A stretch of 64,000 nt of DNA, taken from assembly GCA_013816585.1 (NCBI GenBank), contig JACDEE010000001.1, positions 263,001 through 327,000 of the forward strand. The letters are read 5' to 3'. Below, piece after piece: positions 18,325 through 27,926 of the stretch. A program made the translations under genes and the position numbers. The notes under the pieces were generated by a model. It had not been told where the DNA came from. It saw nothing but the letters and a program-made list of their open reading frames with translations, and ran no database searches. Source of the DNA: Sphingosinicella sp. GTDB taxonomy: Bacteria; Pseudomonadota; Alphaproteobacteria; Sphingomonadales; Sphingomonadaceae. Numbering within the stretch: position 1 is the stretch's first letter; each line of letters starts with the position of its first letter.

Positions 18325-18768
18325 GAATCGGCGGCATCAGCTGGCGTTGAATCCGGGCTCGGCCGGGCGCTTCGCCTTTAGCAGGGTCCGGGGACCCGGT
18401 CAGGAGCGAATTGGGCGCGGTAGTGCCGATCGAAGAAGGGCAGGATAGGGTCGCCGACGATCAGAATATCGGTATCGGGAAATTCGGAGGCCGTGATTTC
18501 GCTAGCCAGCGCCTGCCCTGTCCGGTCGAAAAATCTGGAGCAATCGGCAGATCACGGGAAATCGCCATCGAACTTCCGGTCGAAGCCTCTGCAATCCTTG
18601 GCACCCAGTCGTTTATTTTCCAGCACCGGAAGGTACGAAATTAACGGTCAGCCAGTGGAGAAACTGCAGAGGTTGCATCTGTTTGAGGGAAGGCGTTCAA
18701 CTTTGATACAGGGCGGCGGGACTAGACAGGCCTTATCAGGCGGAAGGCCGCCCATCAGGAGTTTGCAC
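18325..18768. other. 444-bp non-coding stretch with possible decayed minus-strand coding fragment
   Basis: No intact gene is seen here. On the minus strand one frame reads 57 sensible codons from 18551 to the TAA at 18378-18380 (including the segments FPDTDILIVGDP and FFDRHYRAQF). Above it, an in-frame TGA (18552-18554) interrupts further protein-like codons up to about 18630. No start codon is present, so this looks like the remnant of a gene's 3' end. Toward the right end, TTGAGG (18683-18688) and GATACA (18705-18710) with a 16-bp spacer could be a promoter for the EF-hand gene. That promoter call is weak. Confidence 0.4.
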
Positions 18769-19380
18769 ATGAAAAAGCTTTTAATCGCAGGCGTTGCCGC
18801 CGCTGCGCTCATTTCCGTTCCCGCGCTAGCATTGCAACAGGCCCAGGGCCGCACCGCGGCTCAGCCGCTTAGCCGAGCCGCCGTCCAAGCCAATGTCCAG
18901 GCACGCTTCGCCAAGGCAGATGCCGACCGGGATGGCTTCATCACCAAGGCCGAAGTCGAAGCCCGCGCCGGCGCCACGCGCCAGCAGCGCCAGGCGAAGC
19001 GTGGCGACCGCCGTGCTGAAACCTTCGCGCGTCTTGACGCCAACAAGGATGGTTCGATCAGCCGCGCCGAATTCGACGCCCGTCCCGCCCGGGGCGAAAA
19101 TCGCGCCGAGCGCCGCAACGACCGGCAGGATCGCCGCGGCGCCCGCATGGAACGGCGTGGAGAGCGTCACGCGATGCGCGGCGGCCGCTTCGGCGCCGGC
19201 ATGATCGACCGCGCCGACACCAACAGGGATGGCCGGGTCTCGCTCGCGGAAGCCTCTTCCGTGAGCCTCGCCCGCTTCGACCGCCTCGATGCCAATAAGG
19301 ATGGAATAGTCACTCCAGAAGAGCGTCGCGCCGCGCGGCAGCTCATGCGAGGCCAGCGGCAGGGACAGCCGAACGGCTGA
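18769..19380 (+). CDS. Secreted EF-hand calcium-binding protein
   Basis: This 203-residue protein has a Sec signal peptide (about residues 1-22, ending PALA). Four EF-hand loops are visible with DxDxDG patterns: 51-62 (DADRDGFITKAE), 90-101 (DANKDGSISRAE), 150-161 (DTNRDGRVSLAE) and 174-185 (DANKDGIVTPEE). Between the two EF-hand pairs lies a very arginine-rich linker (about 106-140). The start is ATG 18769 with AGGAG upstream. Such proteins are common in sphingomonads and related bacteria, with no fixed role. A strong terminator follows at 19414-19449. Confidence 0.88.
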   Translation: MKKLLIAGVAAAALISVPALALQQAQGRTAAQPLSRAAVQANVQARFAKADADRDGFITKAEVEARAGATRQQRQAKRGDRRAETFARLDANKDGSISRAEFDARPARGENRAERRNDRQDRRGARMERRGERHAMRGGRFGAGMIDRADTNRDGRVSLAEASSVSLARFDRLDANKDGIVTPEERRAARQLMRGQRQGQPNG

Positions 19381-19413
19381 ATTCCAGGTTCCCAGGCTTC
19401 TTCGTGATTGGGC

Positions 19414-19449
19414 AAGGGCCGGGGCAGCGATGCTCCGGCCCTTTTCTTT
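19414..19449 (+). terminator. Rho-independent terminator between EF-hand gene and pheS
   Basis: A 12-bp stem (19414-19425 paired with 19432-19443, one G-T wobble) with loop AGCGAT is followed by TTTTCTTT. It ends the EF-hand transcript. It lies 61 bp before pheS, so it could also act as a leader attenuator, and CCGGCC of its right arm can alternatively pair with GGCCGG at 19450-19455. Confidence 0.8.
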
Positions 19450-19509
19450 GGCCGGATCGATGGGCTGCGAAGGCTTTGCATTTTGCGGGGAGCCCTGTTT
19501 AAGGGCCTC

Positions 19510-20586
19510 ATGTCCGATCTTGAAATCATGCAAAGCGACTGGCTGGCTCGCATCGACGCCGCCGCCGACCTTCCCGCGCTGGAGACCGAACGCGTCGCCG
19601 CGCTCGGCAAGCAGGGCGCGATCACCCAGCTCCTCAAAACTCTTGGCGGCATGACGCCAGACGAACGGCAGGCACAGGGTCCCCGCATCCACGCCTTGCG
19701 CGAAAAAGTGGCCGAGGCATTGTCCGCGCGTCGGGCCGTGCTGGAGGCCGCGCAACTTGAATCCAAGCTCGCCACGGAAACGCTCGACATGACCCTGCCC
19801 GTATCGACCGGGCCACAGGGCAGCGTTCACCCGGTCTCGCAGGTGATGGACGAACTGGCGGAGATTTTCGCCGACCTTGGCTTTTCGGTCGCGAACGGGC
19901 CAGAGATCGAGGACCAATGGTATAATTTCACCGCGCTGAACATGCCCGAGAGCCATCCCGCCCGGGCGATGCACGACACCTTCTATCTCACCGCGCCCGA
20001 GGGGGAGGAGGCCAAGGTGCTGCGCACCCACACCTCCCCGGTGCAGGTGCGGACCATGACGTCACAAAAGCCGCCGATCCGGATCATCGCGCCTGGCCGG
20101 ACCTATCGATCCGACAGCGACGCGACCCACACGCCGATGTTCCACCAGGTCGAAGGACTAGTGATCGATCGCGGCATCCATATGGGCCATCTCAAATGGA
20201 CGCTGGAAACCTTCCTCAAGGCCTTTTTCGAGCGGGACGACATCGTGCTGCGCCTTCGACCAAGTTACTTCCCCTTCACCGAGCCCTCCGCGGAAGTGGA
20301 TGTCGGCTATACGGTCCAGAATGGCCGGCGCGTGCTCGGCGGAAGCGAAGGCTGGATGGAATTATTGGGATCGGGAATGGTCCATCCGCGCGTGATTGCG
20401 GCCTGCGGCCTCGACCCGGACGAATATCAGGGCTTCGCCTTCGGCTGCGGAATCGACCGTCTGGCGATGCTCAAATATGGGATGGATGATTTGCGCGCCT
20501 TTTTCGACGGCGACCTGCGCTGGCTTCGGCATTATGGATTCGCCAGCCTGGCAATACCCACCCTTTCGGGAGGAGTGGGCGCATGA
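19510..20586 (+). CDS. pheS: Phenylalanyl-tRNA synthetase alpha subunit
   Basis: PheS is the catalytic alpha subunit of the alpha2-beta2 enzyme that charges tRNA(Phe). The 358-residue protein has an N-terminal coiled coil and class II motifs: [10 protein letters not shown], motif 2 with [12 protein letters not shown] and the GRTYR segment, FHQVEG, and motif 3 in [14 protein letters not shown] chose ATG 19510 (MSDLEIMQ); the longer frame from 19408 runs through the terminator and is not coding. The stop overlaps the pheT start (ATGA). Confidence 0.96.
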   Translation: MSDLEIMQSDWLARIDAAADLPALETERVAALGKQGAITQLLKTLGGMTPDERQAQGPRIHALREKVAEALSARRAVLEAAQLESKLATETLDMTLPVSTGPQGSVHPVSQVMDELAEIFADLGFSVANGPEIEDQWYNFTALNMPESHPARAMHDTFYLTAPEGEEAKVLRTHTSPVQVRTMTSQKPPIRIIAPGRTYRSDSDATHTPMFHQVEGLVIDRGIHMGHLKWTLETFLKAFFERDDIVLRLRPSYFPFTEPSAEVDVGYTVQNGRRVLGGSEGWMELLGSGMVHPRVIAACGLDPDEYQGFAFGCGIDRLAMLKYGMDDLRAFFDGDLRWLRHYGFASLAIPTLSGGVGA

Positions 20587-22958
20587 AATTCACCCTGAGC
20601 TGGCTGAAAGAGCATCTGGAGACGGATGCAAGCCTGGAGACGATAGTCGACACGCTCACCCGCATCGGACTGGAAGTCGAAGGCGTCGAGAATGCCGCCG
20701 AAAAGCTTGCCCCCTTCGTCATCGGCGAGGTGCTGACTGCCGATCGCCATCCGCAGGCGGATAAATTGCAGGTGCTGTCCGTCGATGTCGGCCAGAGCGA
20801 GCCCGTTCAGGTCGTCTGCGGTGCGCCCAATGCGCGCGCCGGCCTGAAGGGCGTGTTCGGCCCTCCGGGCGCCTATGTCCCGGGAAGCGATCTGACGCTC
20901 AAGGTCGCGGCGATCCGAGGCGTCGAGAGCCGCGGGATGATGTGTTCGGTCCGCGAACTCGAACTGGGCGAGGATCATGACGGCATCATCGAATTGCCGC
21001 AGGATGCCCCGGTGGGCGCGGCCTATGCGGGTTGGGCCGGATTCGACGACCCGGTGATCGATGTCGCGATTACGCCCAATCGCCAGGACGCGATGGGAGT
21101 CCATGGAATTGCGCGCGATCTCGCCGCGGCGGGCCTTGGCGTGCTCAAGCCGGTGCAGGCCGACCAAATCAAGGGCTTCTTCCCTTGCCCGGTCGAAATT
21201 CGCACCGACGACCCGGAAGGTTGCCCTGCTTTTTATGGCCGCGTGGTTCGTGGCATCAGCAATGGCGCCTCGCCGGCCTGGCTGCAGCGGCGGCTGACCG
21301 CCGTGGGCCAGCGTCCGATCAGCGCGCTGGTCGATATGACCAATTATATCATGCTGGGCTATGGCCGCCCGCTGCACGTTTATGATCTGGCCAGGCTTCA
21401 GGGTGCGCTGGTCGCTCGAAAGGCGCGGACCGGTGAGGAATTGCTGGCGCTAAACGGCAAGACGTACCGCCTCGACCGGTCGATGACGGTGATCGCGGAC
21501 GATGCGCATGTGCACGACATAGGCGGTATCATGGGCGGCGAATTTTCGGGCGTCAGCGAGACGACCACCGACATATTGATCGAATGCGCCTATTTCGAAC
21601 CTGAAAATATCGCGCGGACAGGTCAAAAGCTTGCCCTTGCGTCGGATGCGCGCAGCCGGTTCGAACGCGGCGTCGATCCTGCCTTTCTGGAAACCGGGCT
21701 GCAATTGGCGACCATGATGGCAGTCGAACTTGGCGGCGGCGAGCCGTCGGAGATCGTCAAGGCCGGCACGCCTCCGGAACCCGCGAAAACGATCGAATAT
21801 CGTCCCGGTCGGACGGCTGAACTAGCGGGCGTGGGCGTCGCCGAGGATCGTCAAAAGGAAATCCTCCATCGCCTCGGTTTCGGTGTCACCGGCGAAGCTA
21901 TCTGGTCGGTGAAGGTCCCGTCATGGCGCCGCGATATGGATGGATCGGCCGATATCGTCGAAGAAGTGGTGCGGATAGAAGGACTGGATTGCGTTCCTTC
22001 GACGCCCTTGCCGCGCGAGCCCGGTGTCGCACGGCCGACGGCCACGCCTGAGCAATTGGTCGAACGCCGCGCCCGACGCGCCGCCGCCGCACGCGGGCTC
22101 AACGAAGCCGTCACCTGGAGCTTCATTTCCGAAGCCGAAGCTGCGCCGTTTGGCGGCAGCCCATGGATCCTCGCCAATCCGATCAGCGAGGAAATGAAGG
22201 CAATGCGGACCTCTTTGCTACCCGGCCTGCTTTCAGCCGCAAACCGCAACATCGCGCGTGGCGCGTCCAGCAGCCGCCTGTTCGAGGTCGGCAGACGCTA
22301 TCTTGCCGATACCGAGCGCCCGACCCTCGCGCTCATCCTCGCGGGAAACAGCGAAGGCCGGCATTGGCGCACCGGACGGCCGAGGCCGTTTGAAGCCTAT
22401 GACGCCAAGGCGGAGGCGTTAGCGATCCTCGCCGCGGCCGGCGCTCCGGTGGAGAATCTCCAGATCCTCGACGGCGTTTCCGCGACCTATCATCCGGGCC
22501 GGTCCGCGCGTCTTGGACTTGGCGCCAAGAATGTGCTGGCCGAATTCGGCGAGCTTCACCCGGCAACGCTCAAGGCATTCGATCTCGACGGGCCGGTGGT
22601 TGCGGCGGAAATCTTTCTTGACGCCATCCCGCAAAAGCGCGGGAGCGGACACCGGCGCGCGCTTTACGCGCCGCCGCCCTTGCAGGCGGTCACGCGCGAC
22701 TTCGCCTTCCTGCTGCCGCTGGAAGCGCGGGCCGACGCGCTGCTTCGCGCGGTTCGCGGCGCCGACAGGAATCTGATCGCCGACGTCACTTTGTTCGACA
22801 TCTTCACCGGACCCGGAGTAGCCGAGGGCCATAAATCGGTCGCGCTTGAGGTGATATTGCAGCCGGGCGAAAAGAGCTTCACCGACGAGGATCTGAAACA
22901 GCTTTCCGAAAAGATCGTCACCGCAGCCGCCAAGGCCGGGGCCCGGCTCCGCGATTAA
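20583..22958 (+). CDS. pheT: Phenylalanyl-tRNA synthetase beta subunit
   Basis: PheT is the 791-residue beta subunit, of normal bacterial length. In order: N-terminal tRNA-binding (OB) domain (about 40-150), B3/B4 editing domain that hydrolyses mischarged Tyr-tRNA(Phe), B5 domain, the inactive class II-like core, and a C-terminal FDX-ACB anticodon-binding domain ending in a KSFTDEDL-type segment. It is translationally coupled to pheS. Its last four bases overlap the convergent plsC-type gene. Confidence 0.96.
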   Translation: MKFTLSWLKEHLETDASLETIVDTLTRIGLEVEGVENAAEKLAPFVIGEVLTADRHPQADKLQVLSVDVGQSEPVQVVCGAPNARAGLKGVFGPPGAYVPGSDLTLKVAAIRGVESRGMMCSVRELELGEDHDGIIELPQDAPVGAAYAGWAGFDDPVIDVAITPNRQDAMGVHGIARDLAAAGLGVLKPVQADQIKGFFPCPVEIRTDDPEGCPAFYGRVVRGISNGASPAWLQRRLTAVGQRPISALVDMTNYIMLGYGRPLHVYDLARLQGALVARKARTGEELLALNGKTYRLDRSMTVIADDAHVHDIGGIMGGEFSGVSETTTDILIECAYFEPENIARTGQKLALASDARSRFERGVDPAFLETGLQLATMMAVELGGGEPSEIVKAGTPPEPAKTIEYRPGRTAELAGVGVAEDRQKEILHRLGFGVTGEAIWSVKVPSWRRDMDGSADIVEEVVRIEGLDCVPSTPLPREPGVARPTATPEQLVERRARRAAAARGLNEAVTWSFISEAEAAPFGGSPWILANPISEEMKAMRTSLLPGLLSAANRNIARGASSSRLFEVGRRYLADTERPTLALILAGNSEGRHWRTGRPRPFEAYDAKAEALAILAAAGAPVENLQILDGVSATYHPGRSARLGLGAKNVLAEFGELHPATLKAFDLDGPVVAAEIFLDAIPQKRGSGHRRALYAPPPLQAVTRDFAFLLPLEARADALLRAVRGADRNLIADVTLFDIFTGPGVAEGHKSVALEVILQPGEKSFTDEDLKQLSEKIVTAAAKAGARLRD

Positions 22959-23638
22959 GGCTCGAGGCTGTTTATCGCATCGTGAACCCGCCGTTCCACT
23001 TCGTCTCGCGGAAGGCCCGGCGGAATGGGCGGGTGGATCCGCATGGTGACGATCCCTGGCCGCTTGACGAAGGTGCGCGGCCAAAGGCGTCCGCTGTCGA
23101 GCGCCAGCGGGACCACGGGTAGCCCAAGCATCTTGTAGAGGCCGGCAAAGCCCGGCTGCAACGGCGGCCGTTCACCGGGCGGTACCCGTGTCCCTTCCGG
23201 AAAGATCATGATCGGACGGCCTTGGGCCTTTGCCGCCTGAGCCGCCCGCAACATGGTGCGCAGGGCGGACGCTCCCCCCTCGCGGTCGACCGGAATGACG
23301 CCATAGCGTCGCGCCACCCAGCCCCAGCCCGGGATGTCGGTCAATTGACGCTTCATCACCACCACCGGGCGGGGGAGAATCCGGAGCATCTCGATGGTTT
23401 CGAACATCGACTGGTGCTTGGCGGCGACTATGACGGGTCCGGCAGGCGCGACGCCGTCAAGCCTTGTCTGGACGCCCAGCAGGATCGCAGCGCACCAGCG
23501 ATGATAATGCGCCCAGCCATGGGTGACCGCGCTCAGCGCCCATTGCCCCAGCAAGGCAGCGGGGAAAGCGAGCAGGACCACCACCAGCGTACCGAAATAG
23601 AAAAAGAGCGCGAACAGGAATGACCGGATGAACTGCAT
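22955..23638 (-). CDS. plsC: 1-acyl-glycerol-3-phosphate acyltransferase (PlsC family)
   Basis: This 227-residue membrane-associated acyltransferase belongs to phospholipid synthesis. One or two N-terminal helices precede the catalytic block AAKHQSMFE, where the usual HX4D reads HX4E, a variant that as I recall is common in this proteobacterial subgroup. The substrate-binding FPEGTR follows. It is the last gene of the leftward run ftsE-ftsX-ydcF-plsC; its ATG shares one base with the ydcF-like stop. Confidence 0.9.
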   Translation of the reverse strand: MQFIRSFLFALFFYFGTLVVVLLAFPAALLGQWALSAVTHGWAHYHRWCAAILLGVQTRLDGVAPAGPVIVAAKHQSMFETIEMLRILPRPVVVMKRQLTDIPGWGWVARRYGVIPVDREGGASALRTMLRAAQAAKAQGRPIMIFPEGTRVPPGERPPLQPGFAGLYKMLGLPVVPLALDSGRLWPRTFVKRPGIVTMRIHPPIPPGLPRDEVERRVHDAINSLEP

Positions 23639-24168
23639 CAGATTCCCACGATCACCGCGGCGCGACGAAGCAGATATTTATTATATTCGGTAAACAGGGA
23701 GCGGAAGCTGGCGTCGCTTTCGACCGCGTCGGTCAGCACCTGCACATCGTCGTCAAGTTGCTGCGAGAGTTCGAACCGCGCGCGCGGCATGTGCCAGTCG
23801 GTGGTGACCAGGCGGATCGTTTTCATTTTGCGCTGTTTCACCCAGCGGGCCGTCTCGGCCCCATTGGACCTGGTGTCGACCGATTCCCGGCCAAGATCGA
23901 CGCAGCATTCGAACAGGGACTCGTCGGCGTCATAACGCTCGGCCAGCTCCCCCGGACGGACGGTCCGGTCCACGCCGGAAATCAGCAGGCGGTCGGCCCG
24001 GCGTCGCTCAATCAGGTCGATACCACGCTCCAGACGCTTGGCCCCGCCCGTCAGAACGACGATCCCGTCGGTCCGCCGGTCGTCGGCAGGCGTAGGCAGC
24101 AACACCACGAACAAGGCATAGCCAAGCGCATAGAGCAGGATGAGGGCAGAAAACGCGCGGCTGATCAT
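23638..24168 (-). CDS. YdcF family (DUF218) membrane-anchored protein
   Basis: This 176-residue protein has one N-terminal membrane helix followed by the DUF218/YdcF fold: IVVLTGGAKRLERGI at the N-terminus of the domain, ESVDTRSNGAETA and VTTDWHMPRARF. The family includes ElyC and SanA, envelope factors linked to peptidoglycan or undecaprenyl-carrier metabolism; the exact activity is not established. I chose ATG 24168, which overlaps the ftsX stop (ATGA). The longer frame to 24231 reads back into ftsX. Confidence 0.85.
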   Translation of the reverse strand: MISRAFSALILLYALGYALFVVLLPTPADDRRTDGIVVLTGGAKRLERGIDLIERRRADRLLISGVDRTVRPGELAERYDADESLFECCVDLGRESVDTRSNGAETARWVKQRKMKTIRLVTTDWHMPRARFELSQQLDDDVQVLTDAVESDASFRSLFTEYNKYLLRRAAVIVGI

Positions 24169-25040
24169 AATAATTGGCTCAATGCCCGCAAAATCGTCAC
24201 TCGGGCAACCAGCATCGCCAACAGCACGCAAAGCAGCGGCAATGTTCCGATCATGATCCAGCTCGACGGAGAGAGGGCCGCCGACCCGATCAGCTCGGAC
24301 CCGAGTTCACTCACCCGCTGGCCGATCAGCGCCAGCGCCCCGACCGCCGCCGCCAGCCCGATCAGCCCCCCGAACAAGGCGTCCAGCGCGATTCTTTGCT
24401 GGAAAAGCCGCGCCACCTGATGATCGGTGGCGCCCATCAGATGCAAGACCTCGATCGTCGCCCGATGCGTATCCAGGGCGGCACGGGCGGCAAGGATCAC
24501 GGTCGCCGCCGTCGCAGCGGCCATCAGCAGCACCAAAGTCATGGCGAGCCATCTCAGCGCCGAGATCAGCCGTTCGAGCGGCGCCAGCCATTGGCCATTG
24601 TCATCCACCTGTGCCGACGGGGCGGCGGAGGCGATGATGGCGCCCATACGCGCGAGATTGGCGCCCTCGCCCAGCTCCGCTTCGATCATCGCCGGGACTT
24701 CTATGTCTTCCAGCCCCCCCGAACCAAGCCAGGGTTCCAGCAAAGCGTGCAATTCATGATCCGGAACGCGGCGGACCGAAGCTATTCCGGCCGCGCCGTC
24801 CAATTCGGCGAGCACGGCTCTCGCTTGCGTCTCGCGGCGGATCGGGTCCGCTTCGACGATCTGGACGGTGATTCGGTTGCCGCCGTCCAGCCGTTGCGCG
24901 GCGCTGCCGAGGCCAAGGCCTGCCGCGGCGGCGAGCACGGTCAGGAACATCATGATCGCGATCACCCAGGGCATGGGACCGGTGACCCGGCCTTCCGGAA
25001 GCAGCCTTGCGTCGGCGGCACCGAAGATCGACCAGTTCAT
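24165..25040 (-). CDS. ftsX: Cell-division ABC transporter permease FtsX
   Basis: FtsX is the membrane subunit of the FtsEX complex, which couples septal-ring status to peptidoglycan hydrolases at division. The 291-residue protein has an N-terminal helix (about 24-47), a periplasmic domain, and three C-terminal helices, with the FtsX-type segment IEVLHLMGATDHQVARLFQ after the second helix. Its start overlaps the ftsE stop by four bases. Identity is supported by both sequence layout and linkage to ftsE. Confidence 0.93.
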   Translation of the reverse strand: MNWSIFGAADARLLPEGRVTGPMPWVIAIMMFLTVLAAAAGLGLGSAAQRLDGGNRITVQIVEADPIRRETQARAVLAELDGAAGIASVRRVPDHELHALLEPWLGSGGLEDIEVPAMIEAELGEGANLARMGAIIASAAPSAQVDDNGQWLAPLERLISALRWLAMTLVLLMAAATAATVILAARAALDTHRATIEVLHLMGATDHQVARLFQQRIALDALFGGLIGLAAAVGALALIGQRVSELGSELIGSAALSPSSWIMIGTLPLLCVLLAMLVARVTILRALSQLL

Positions 25041-25732
25041 ATTTCCCGCCTCCTTGGAGGATGGCGGAGAGCGCCGGTCGGATCGGATATCTGGCCGCGG
25101 TCGAGCCGAAGTATCTCGGCCCGGTTTACGCGCCCGATCAGATGCAGATCGTGGGTCGCGACCACCACCGTGGTTCCCAACTTGTTGAGTGCATCGAATA
25201 GCCCCATCAACCGTGTGGCCATTTCAGGGTCGACATTTCCGGTCGGCTCGTCCGCGATCAGCAATTCGGGACGGCCGATCACTGCGCGCGCGATGGCGAC
25301 GCGTTGTTGCTCACCGCCCGACAGGGTCGCGGGACGGGCGGCGGCGCGGTGGACGAGCCCTGCCCAGTCGAGCATCTCGGTGACCGTGCCCCGAAGATCG
25401 CTCTCCGGCACGCCCGAGACGCGAAGCGGCAGGGCGACATTGTCGAACGCGGACAAGTGCGGAACCAGCCGGAAATCCTGGAAGACGACGCCGATCCTGC
25501 GCCGGAACGGGGGAAGCAGCTTGCGCGGTGTCGCCGCGACGTCATTGCCGAACAGGCGGATGAGACCCCGGCTCGGCCGCTGGGCGAGGTAGAGCAGGCG
25601 AAGCAGCGAGGTCTTGCCGGCGCCGGACGGGCCTGTCAGAAAATAGAAGCCGCCCTCGCGCAGCGAAAAGCTGAGATCCGACAAGGTTTCAGAACCCGTG
25701 CCGTAGCGCAGGCCCACATTTTCGAACTGCAC
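25037..25732 (-). CDS. ftsE: Cell-division ATP-binding protein FtsE
   Basis: FtsE is the ATPase of the FtsEX division complex. Motifs are Walker [10 protein letters not shown], the Q-loop [10 protein letters not shown], the ABC signature [14 protein letters not shown], Walker [13 protein letters not shown] and the H-loop THD. I placed the start at GTG 25732 ([11 protein letters not shown]), which gives 231 residues, close to the usual 220-235. The open frame continues upstream to 25918, but those residues would overlap the divergent zinc-ribbon gene and do not look like FtsE. The exact start is uncertain. Confidence 0.92.
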   Translation of the reverse strand: MQFENVGLRYGTGSETLSDLSFSLREGGFYFLTGPSGAGKTSLLRLLYLAQRPSRGLIRLFGNDVAATPRKLLPPFRRRIGVVFQDFRLVPHLSAFDNVALPLRVSGVPESDLRGTVTEMLDWAGLVHRAAARPATLSGGEQQRVAIARAVIGRPELLIADEPTGNVDPEMATRLMGLFDALNKLGTTVVVATHDLHLIGRVNRAEILRLDRGQISDPTGALRHPPRRREI

Positions 25733-25907
25733 GATGCTGCCCGTCGCGCCCAGAACCGCCTCCGAAAACCTTCCGCCTCCCAAGCAATGCACGGCGCCTG
25801 GGGCGCGCACAAGCGAATCTGCCTGCCAAATCGTGGCATTCGCTTGCATGTCCGCCCTTTGCAGGCTTAGATTCCGGCCCGCACCGAAACAGAGGCTCCA
25901 GTCGCCG

Positions 25908-26588
25908 ATGATCCTCACCTGTCCTGCCTGCGATACGCGCTATGTGGTGCCTGACAGCGCCGTCGGTCCCACCGGCCGGCGAGTCCGCTGCGCGAGTTGC
26001 AAGCATAGCTGGTTTCAGGAAGCGCCTTCGGCGGCGGACAAAGCTGCGCCTTTGGTGCCAAAATCGGCGCCGGTAAGGCAGCCGGCCGGTGTCCCTGCCG
26101 CGCCGCCCGCCGAACCTTCCTTGGAACCGGCCGCCGCGGAAGCGGCCGAATATGATCCTTATGCCGGCGCGGGGTATGAGGAAAAGCCACGGCGCCGGAT
26201 AGGTATCTGGATCCTGCTCGCCGCTTTGGCCTTGATCGCAGCGGCCGCGGCCGCCTGGTATCTCGGCATGCTTAGCTTGGGAGAAACGCGCACGGCCACC
26301 CCGCTCCAGCTCGAATATCCGCGCCGGCCGGAACGGGCGAAGCTGGAAAGCGGGAACGAGCTGCTTCGGGTATATGGCCGGATCGTCAACACCAGCACCG
26401 AGACGCAACGCATACCGCAAATCCAGGCGAAACTCAGCGATGCGACCGGCAAGACCGTGTACAGCTTCTCGATCTCCGCGCCTGTGGCCGAGCTCAGGCC
26501 AAAGGAAAGCGTTACGTTCGATGCCGCCGAAACCAATGTTCCCGCGGCCGCCAGCGACCTCAACCTGAGCTTCGGCCAAGCCTCCTAG
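25908..26588 (+). CDS. MJ0042-type zinc-ribbon membrane protein
   Basis: This 226-residue protein starts with a zinc ribbon ([12 protein letters not shown]...[10 protein letters not shown], two CxxC pairs). An alanine/proline-rich linker follows, then a single membrane helix (about 98-122) and a C-terminal extracytoplasmic domain. In that domain, [20 protein letters not shown] resembles the FxLYD/DUF3426 beta fold. Such proteins are widespread in alphaproteobacteria with unknown function. It diverges from ftsE across a 175-bp spacer that presumably holds both promoters. ATG at 25908. Confidence 0.85.
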   Translation: MILTCPACDTRYVVPDSAVGPTGRRVRCASCKHSWFQEAPSAADKAAPLVPKSAPVRQPAGVPAAPPAEPSLEPAAAEAAEYDPYAGAGYEEKPRRRIGIWILLAALALIAAAAAAWYLGMLSLGETRTATPLQLEYPRRPERAKLESGNELLRVYGRIVNTSTETQRIPQIQAKLSDATGKTVYSFSISAPVAELRPKESVTFDAAETNVPAAASDLNLSFGQAS

Positions 26589-26591
26589 CCT

Positions 26592-27713
26592 ATGCGTATC
26601 GGTGTCCTCACCGGCGGCGGCGACGTTCCCGGACTCAATCCCTGCATAAGATCGATCACGCTTTCCGCCGACGATCTCGGCTGGGAAGTCGTCGGGTTCA
26701 GGCGCGGCTGGGAGGGAGTGCTGGCGATCGACCCGGCCGATCCCGCCAGCATCGCCGCCAATTCCGTGCCGCTGACCCGCGAAGGGGTGCGCGGGATCGA
26801 CCGGATGGGCGGAACCATTCTCCATACCTCCCGCGCCGATCCGCGCACGTTGAAAGAGGGGGACAGGACTTCCCACGTGCTGCAGGTGCTGGATCGCCTG
26901 GGCGTGGATGCCATTGTGACGCTCGGCGGCGACGGGACCCTGCGCTTTTCGGCGCATCTCGCGAGCCTCGGCGTGCCCGTGATTTCGGTCCCCAAGACGA
27001 TGGACAACGATGTTTTCGGGACCGATTATTGCATCGGTTTTTCCACCGCGGTCAGTCGCTCGGTCGAGGCGATCAATGCGCTGCGCACCACAGTCGAAAG
27101 CCATGAGCGGATCGGTGTCGTCGAGCTGTTCGGCCGCCGCAGCGGCGAAACCGCGTTGCTGGCGGGGTTCCTCGCCCAGGTGGACCGGACGGTGATCGCC
27201 GAGGAGCCGGCCGATCTCGATATATTGCTGCCCTTGCTGGCCGAGGACAAGGCCAGCAATCCTGCCCATTATGCGATGTGCGTGATTTCCGAAGGCGCGA
27301 CGATCGTCGGCGCCGAAGGCGGCCAGGAACAAGGCGCTGACGGGGGCGGCGATCTGTCCAGGCCAGCGAGCCAACGCGTCGAGGCCGGGATCGGCCAGCG
27401 GCTCGGCCAGGCGATCGGCGCCAGGCTCGGCTGCGGAACGGTGATCCAGGAGCTCGCTTATCTTATGCGCGCGGGCGAACCCGATGCGATGGACCGAATG
27501 GCCGGGCTCGCCTTCGGCGCGCTCGCGGTGCAATTGCTCCAGCGCGGGGAAAAGGCGCTGATGGTGGCGATTACCGACGGCAATTACTGCCACGTGCCAA
27601 TCGACACCTTGCTGAAGGGCACCAAGCGCGTGGACATCAAGGGACTCTACGACAAGCATTCCTACCGCGCCCGGTTGCTCCGGGTCGAAGGTATGCCGAT
27701 GTTCCTTTATTGA
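26592..27713 (+). CDS. pfkA: 6-phosphofructokinase family protein
   Basis: The protein phosphorylates fructose-6-phosphate to the 1,6-bisphosphate, or runs the reversible PPi-linked form of this reaction. Over its 373 residues, GGGDVPGLNPCIR forms the phosphate loop, GGDGT (112-116) the donor site, PKTMDND (134-140) the catalytic Asp region, and FGRRSG the allosteric/substrate segment. The donor signature is mixed: glycine after GGD is the ATP-type residue, but lysine in PKTMDND is the PPi-type residue. The donor cannot be read from sequence. It follows the zinc-ribbon gene by three bases. Confidence 0.88.
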   Translation: MRIGVLTGGGDVPGLNPCIRSITLSADDLGWEVVGFRRGWEGVLAIDPADPASIAANSVPLTREGVRGIDRMGGTILHTSRADPRTLKEGDRTSHVLQVLDRLGVDAIVTLGGDGTLRFSAHLASLGVPVISVPKTMDNDVFGTDYCIGFSTAVSRSVEAINALRTTVESHERIGVVELFGRRSGETALLAGFLAQVDRTVIAEEPADLDILLPLLAEDKASNPAHYAMCVISEGATIVGAEGGQEQGADGGGDLSRPASQRVEAGIGQRLGQAIGARLGCGTVIQELAYLMRAGEPDAMDRMAGLAFGALAVQLLQRGEKALMVAITDGNYCHVPIDTLLKGTKRVDIKGLYDKHSYRARLLRVEGMPMFLY

Positions 27714-27790
27714 CGCATTGCTTCGGTTCGGAGGCTTTGCTAGAGGCCGCCTGCCAGTCGCCGGGGCCCTTCCGGCGGATAATCAAATGT

Positions 27791-27877
27791 GCGGTCGTGG
27801 CGGAACTGGTAGACGCGCAACGTTGAGGTCGTTGTGGGCGAAAGCCCGTGGAAGTTCGAGTCTTCTCGACCGCACCA
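27791..27877 (+). tRNA. tRNA-Leu (anticodon GAG)
   Basis: This is an 87-nt tRNA with the CCA end encoded. The acceptor stem GCGGTCG (27791-27797) pairs with CGACCGC (27867-27873), followed by A and CCA. The anticodon arm is CAACG/CGTTG with loop TTGAGGT, giving anticodon GAG, which reads CUC/CUU leucine codons. The long variable arm (TGGGCGAAAGCCCG region) is typical of leucine tRNA. The T-arm is GGAAG/CTTCT with loop TTCGAGT. Confidence 0.96.
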
Positions 27878-27926
27878 TTTGATCCTGGCGCAAGAAGCGC
27901 GCTAGTCAGCCCCGATGGGGGCCAGA

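Noticed and set aside
18411-18644. 77-codon plus-strand frame in the gap before the EF-hand gene
   Set aside because: No ribosome site or motif; the opposite strand gives a more protein-like reading, interpreted as a gene remnant.
25689-27659. 656-codon open frame on the minus strand over the zinc-ribbon and pfkA genes
   Set aside because: It is antisense to two genes with clear motifs, and its translation shows no domain. Long antisense frames are common at this GC content.
27710-27746. Possible promoter for tRNA-Leu (TTGCTT, 17 bp, TAGAGG)
   Set aside because: Both hexamers match poorly, and other equally weak pairs exist in the same stretch.
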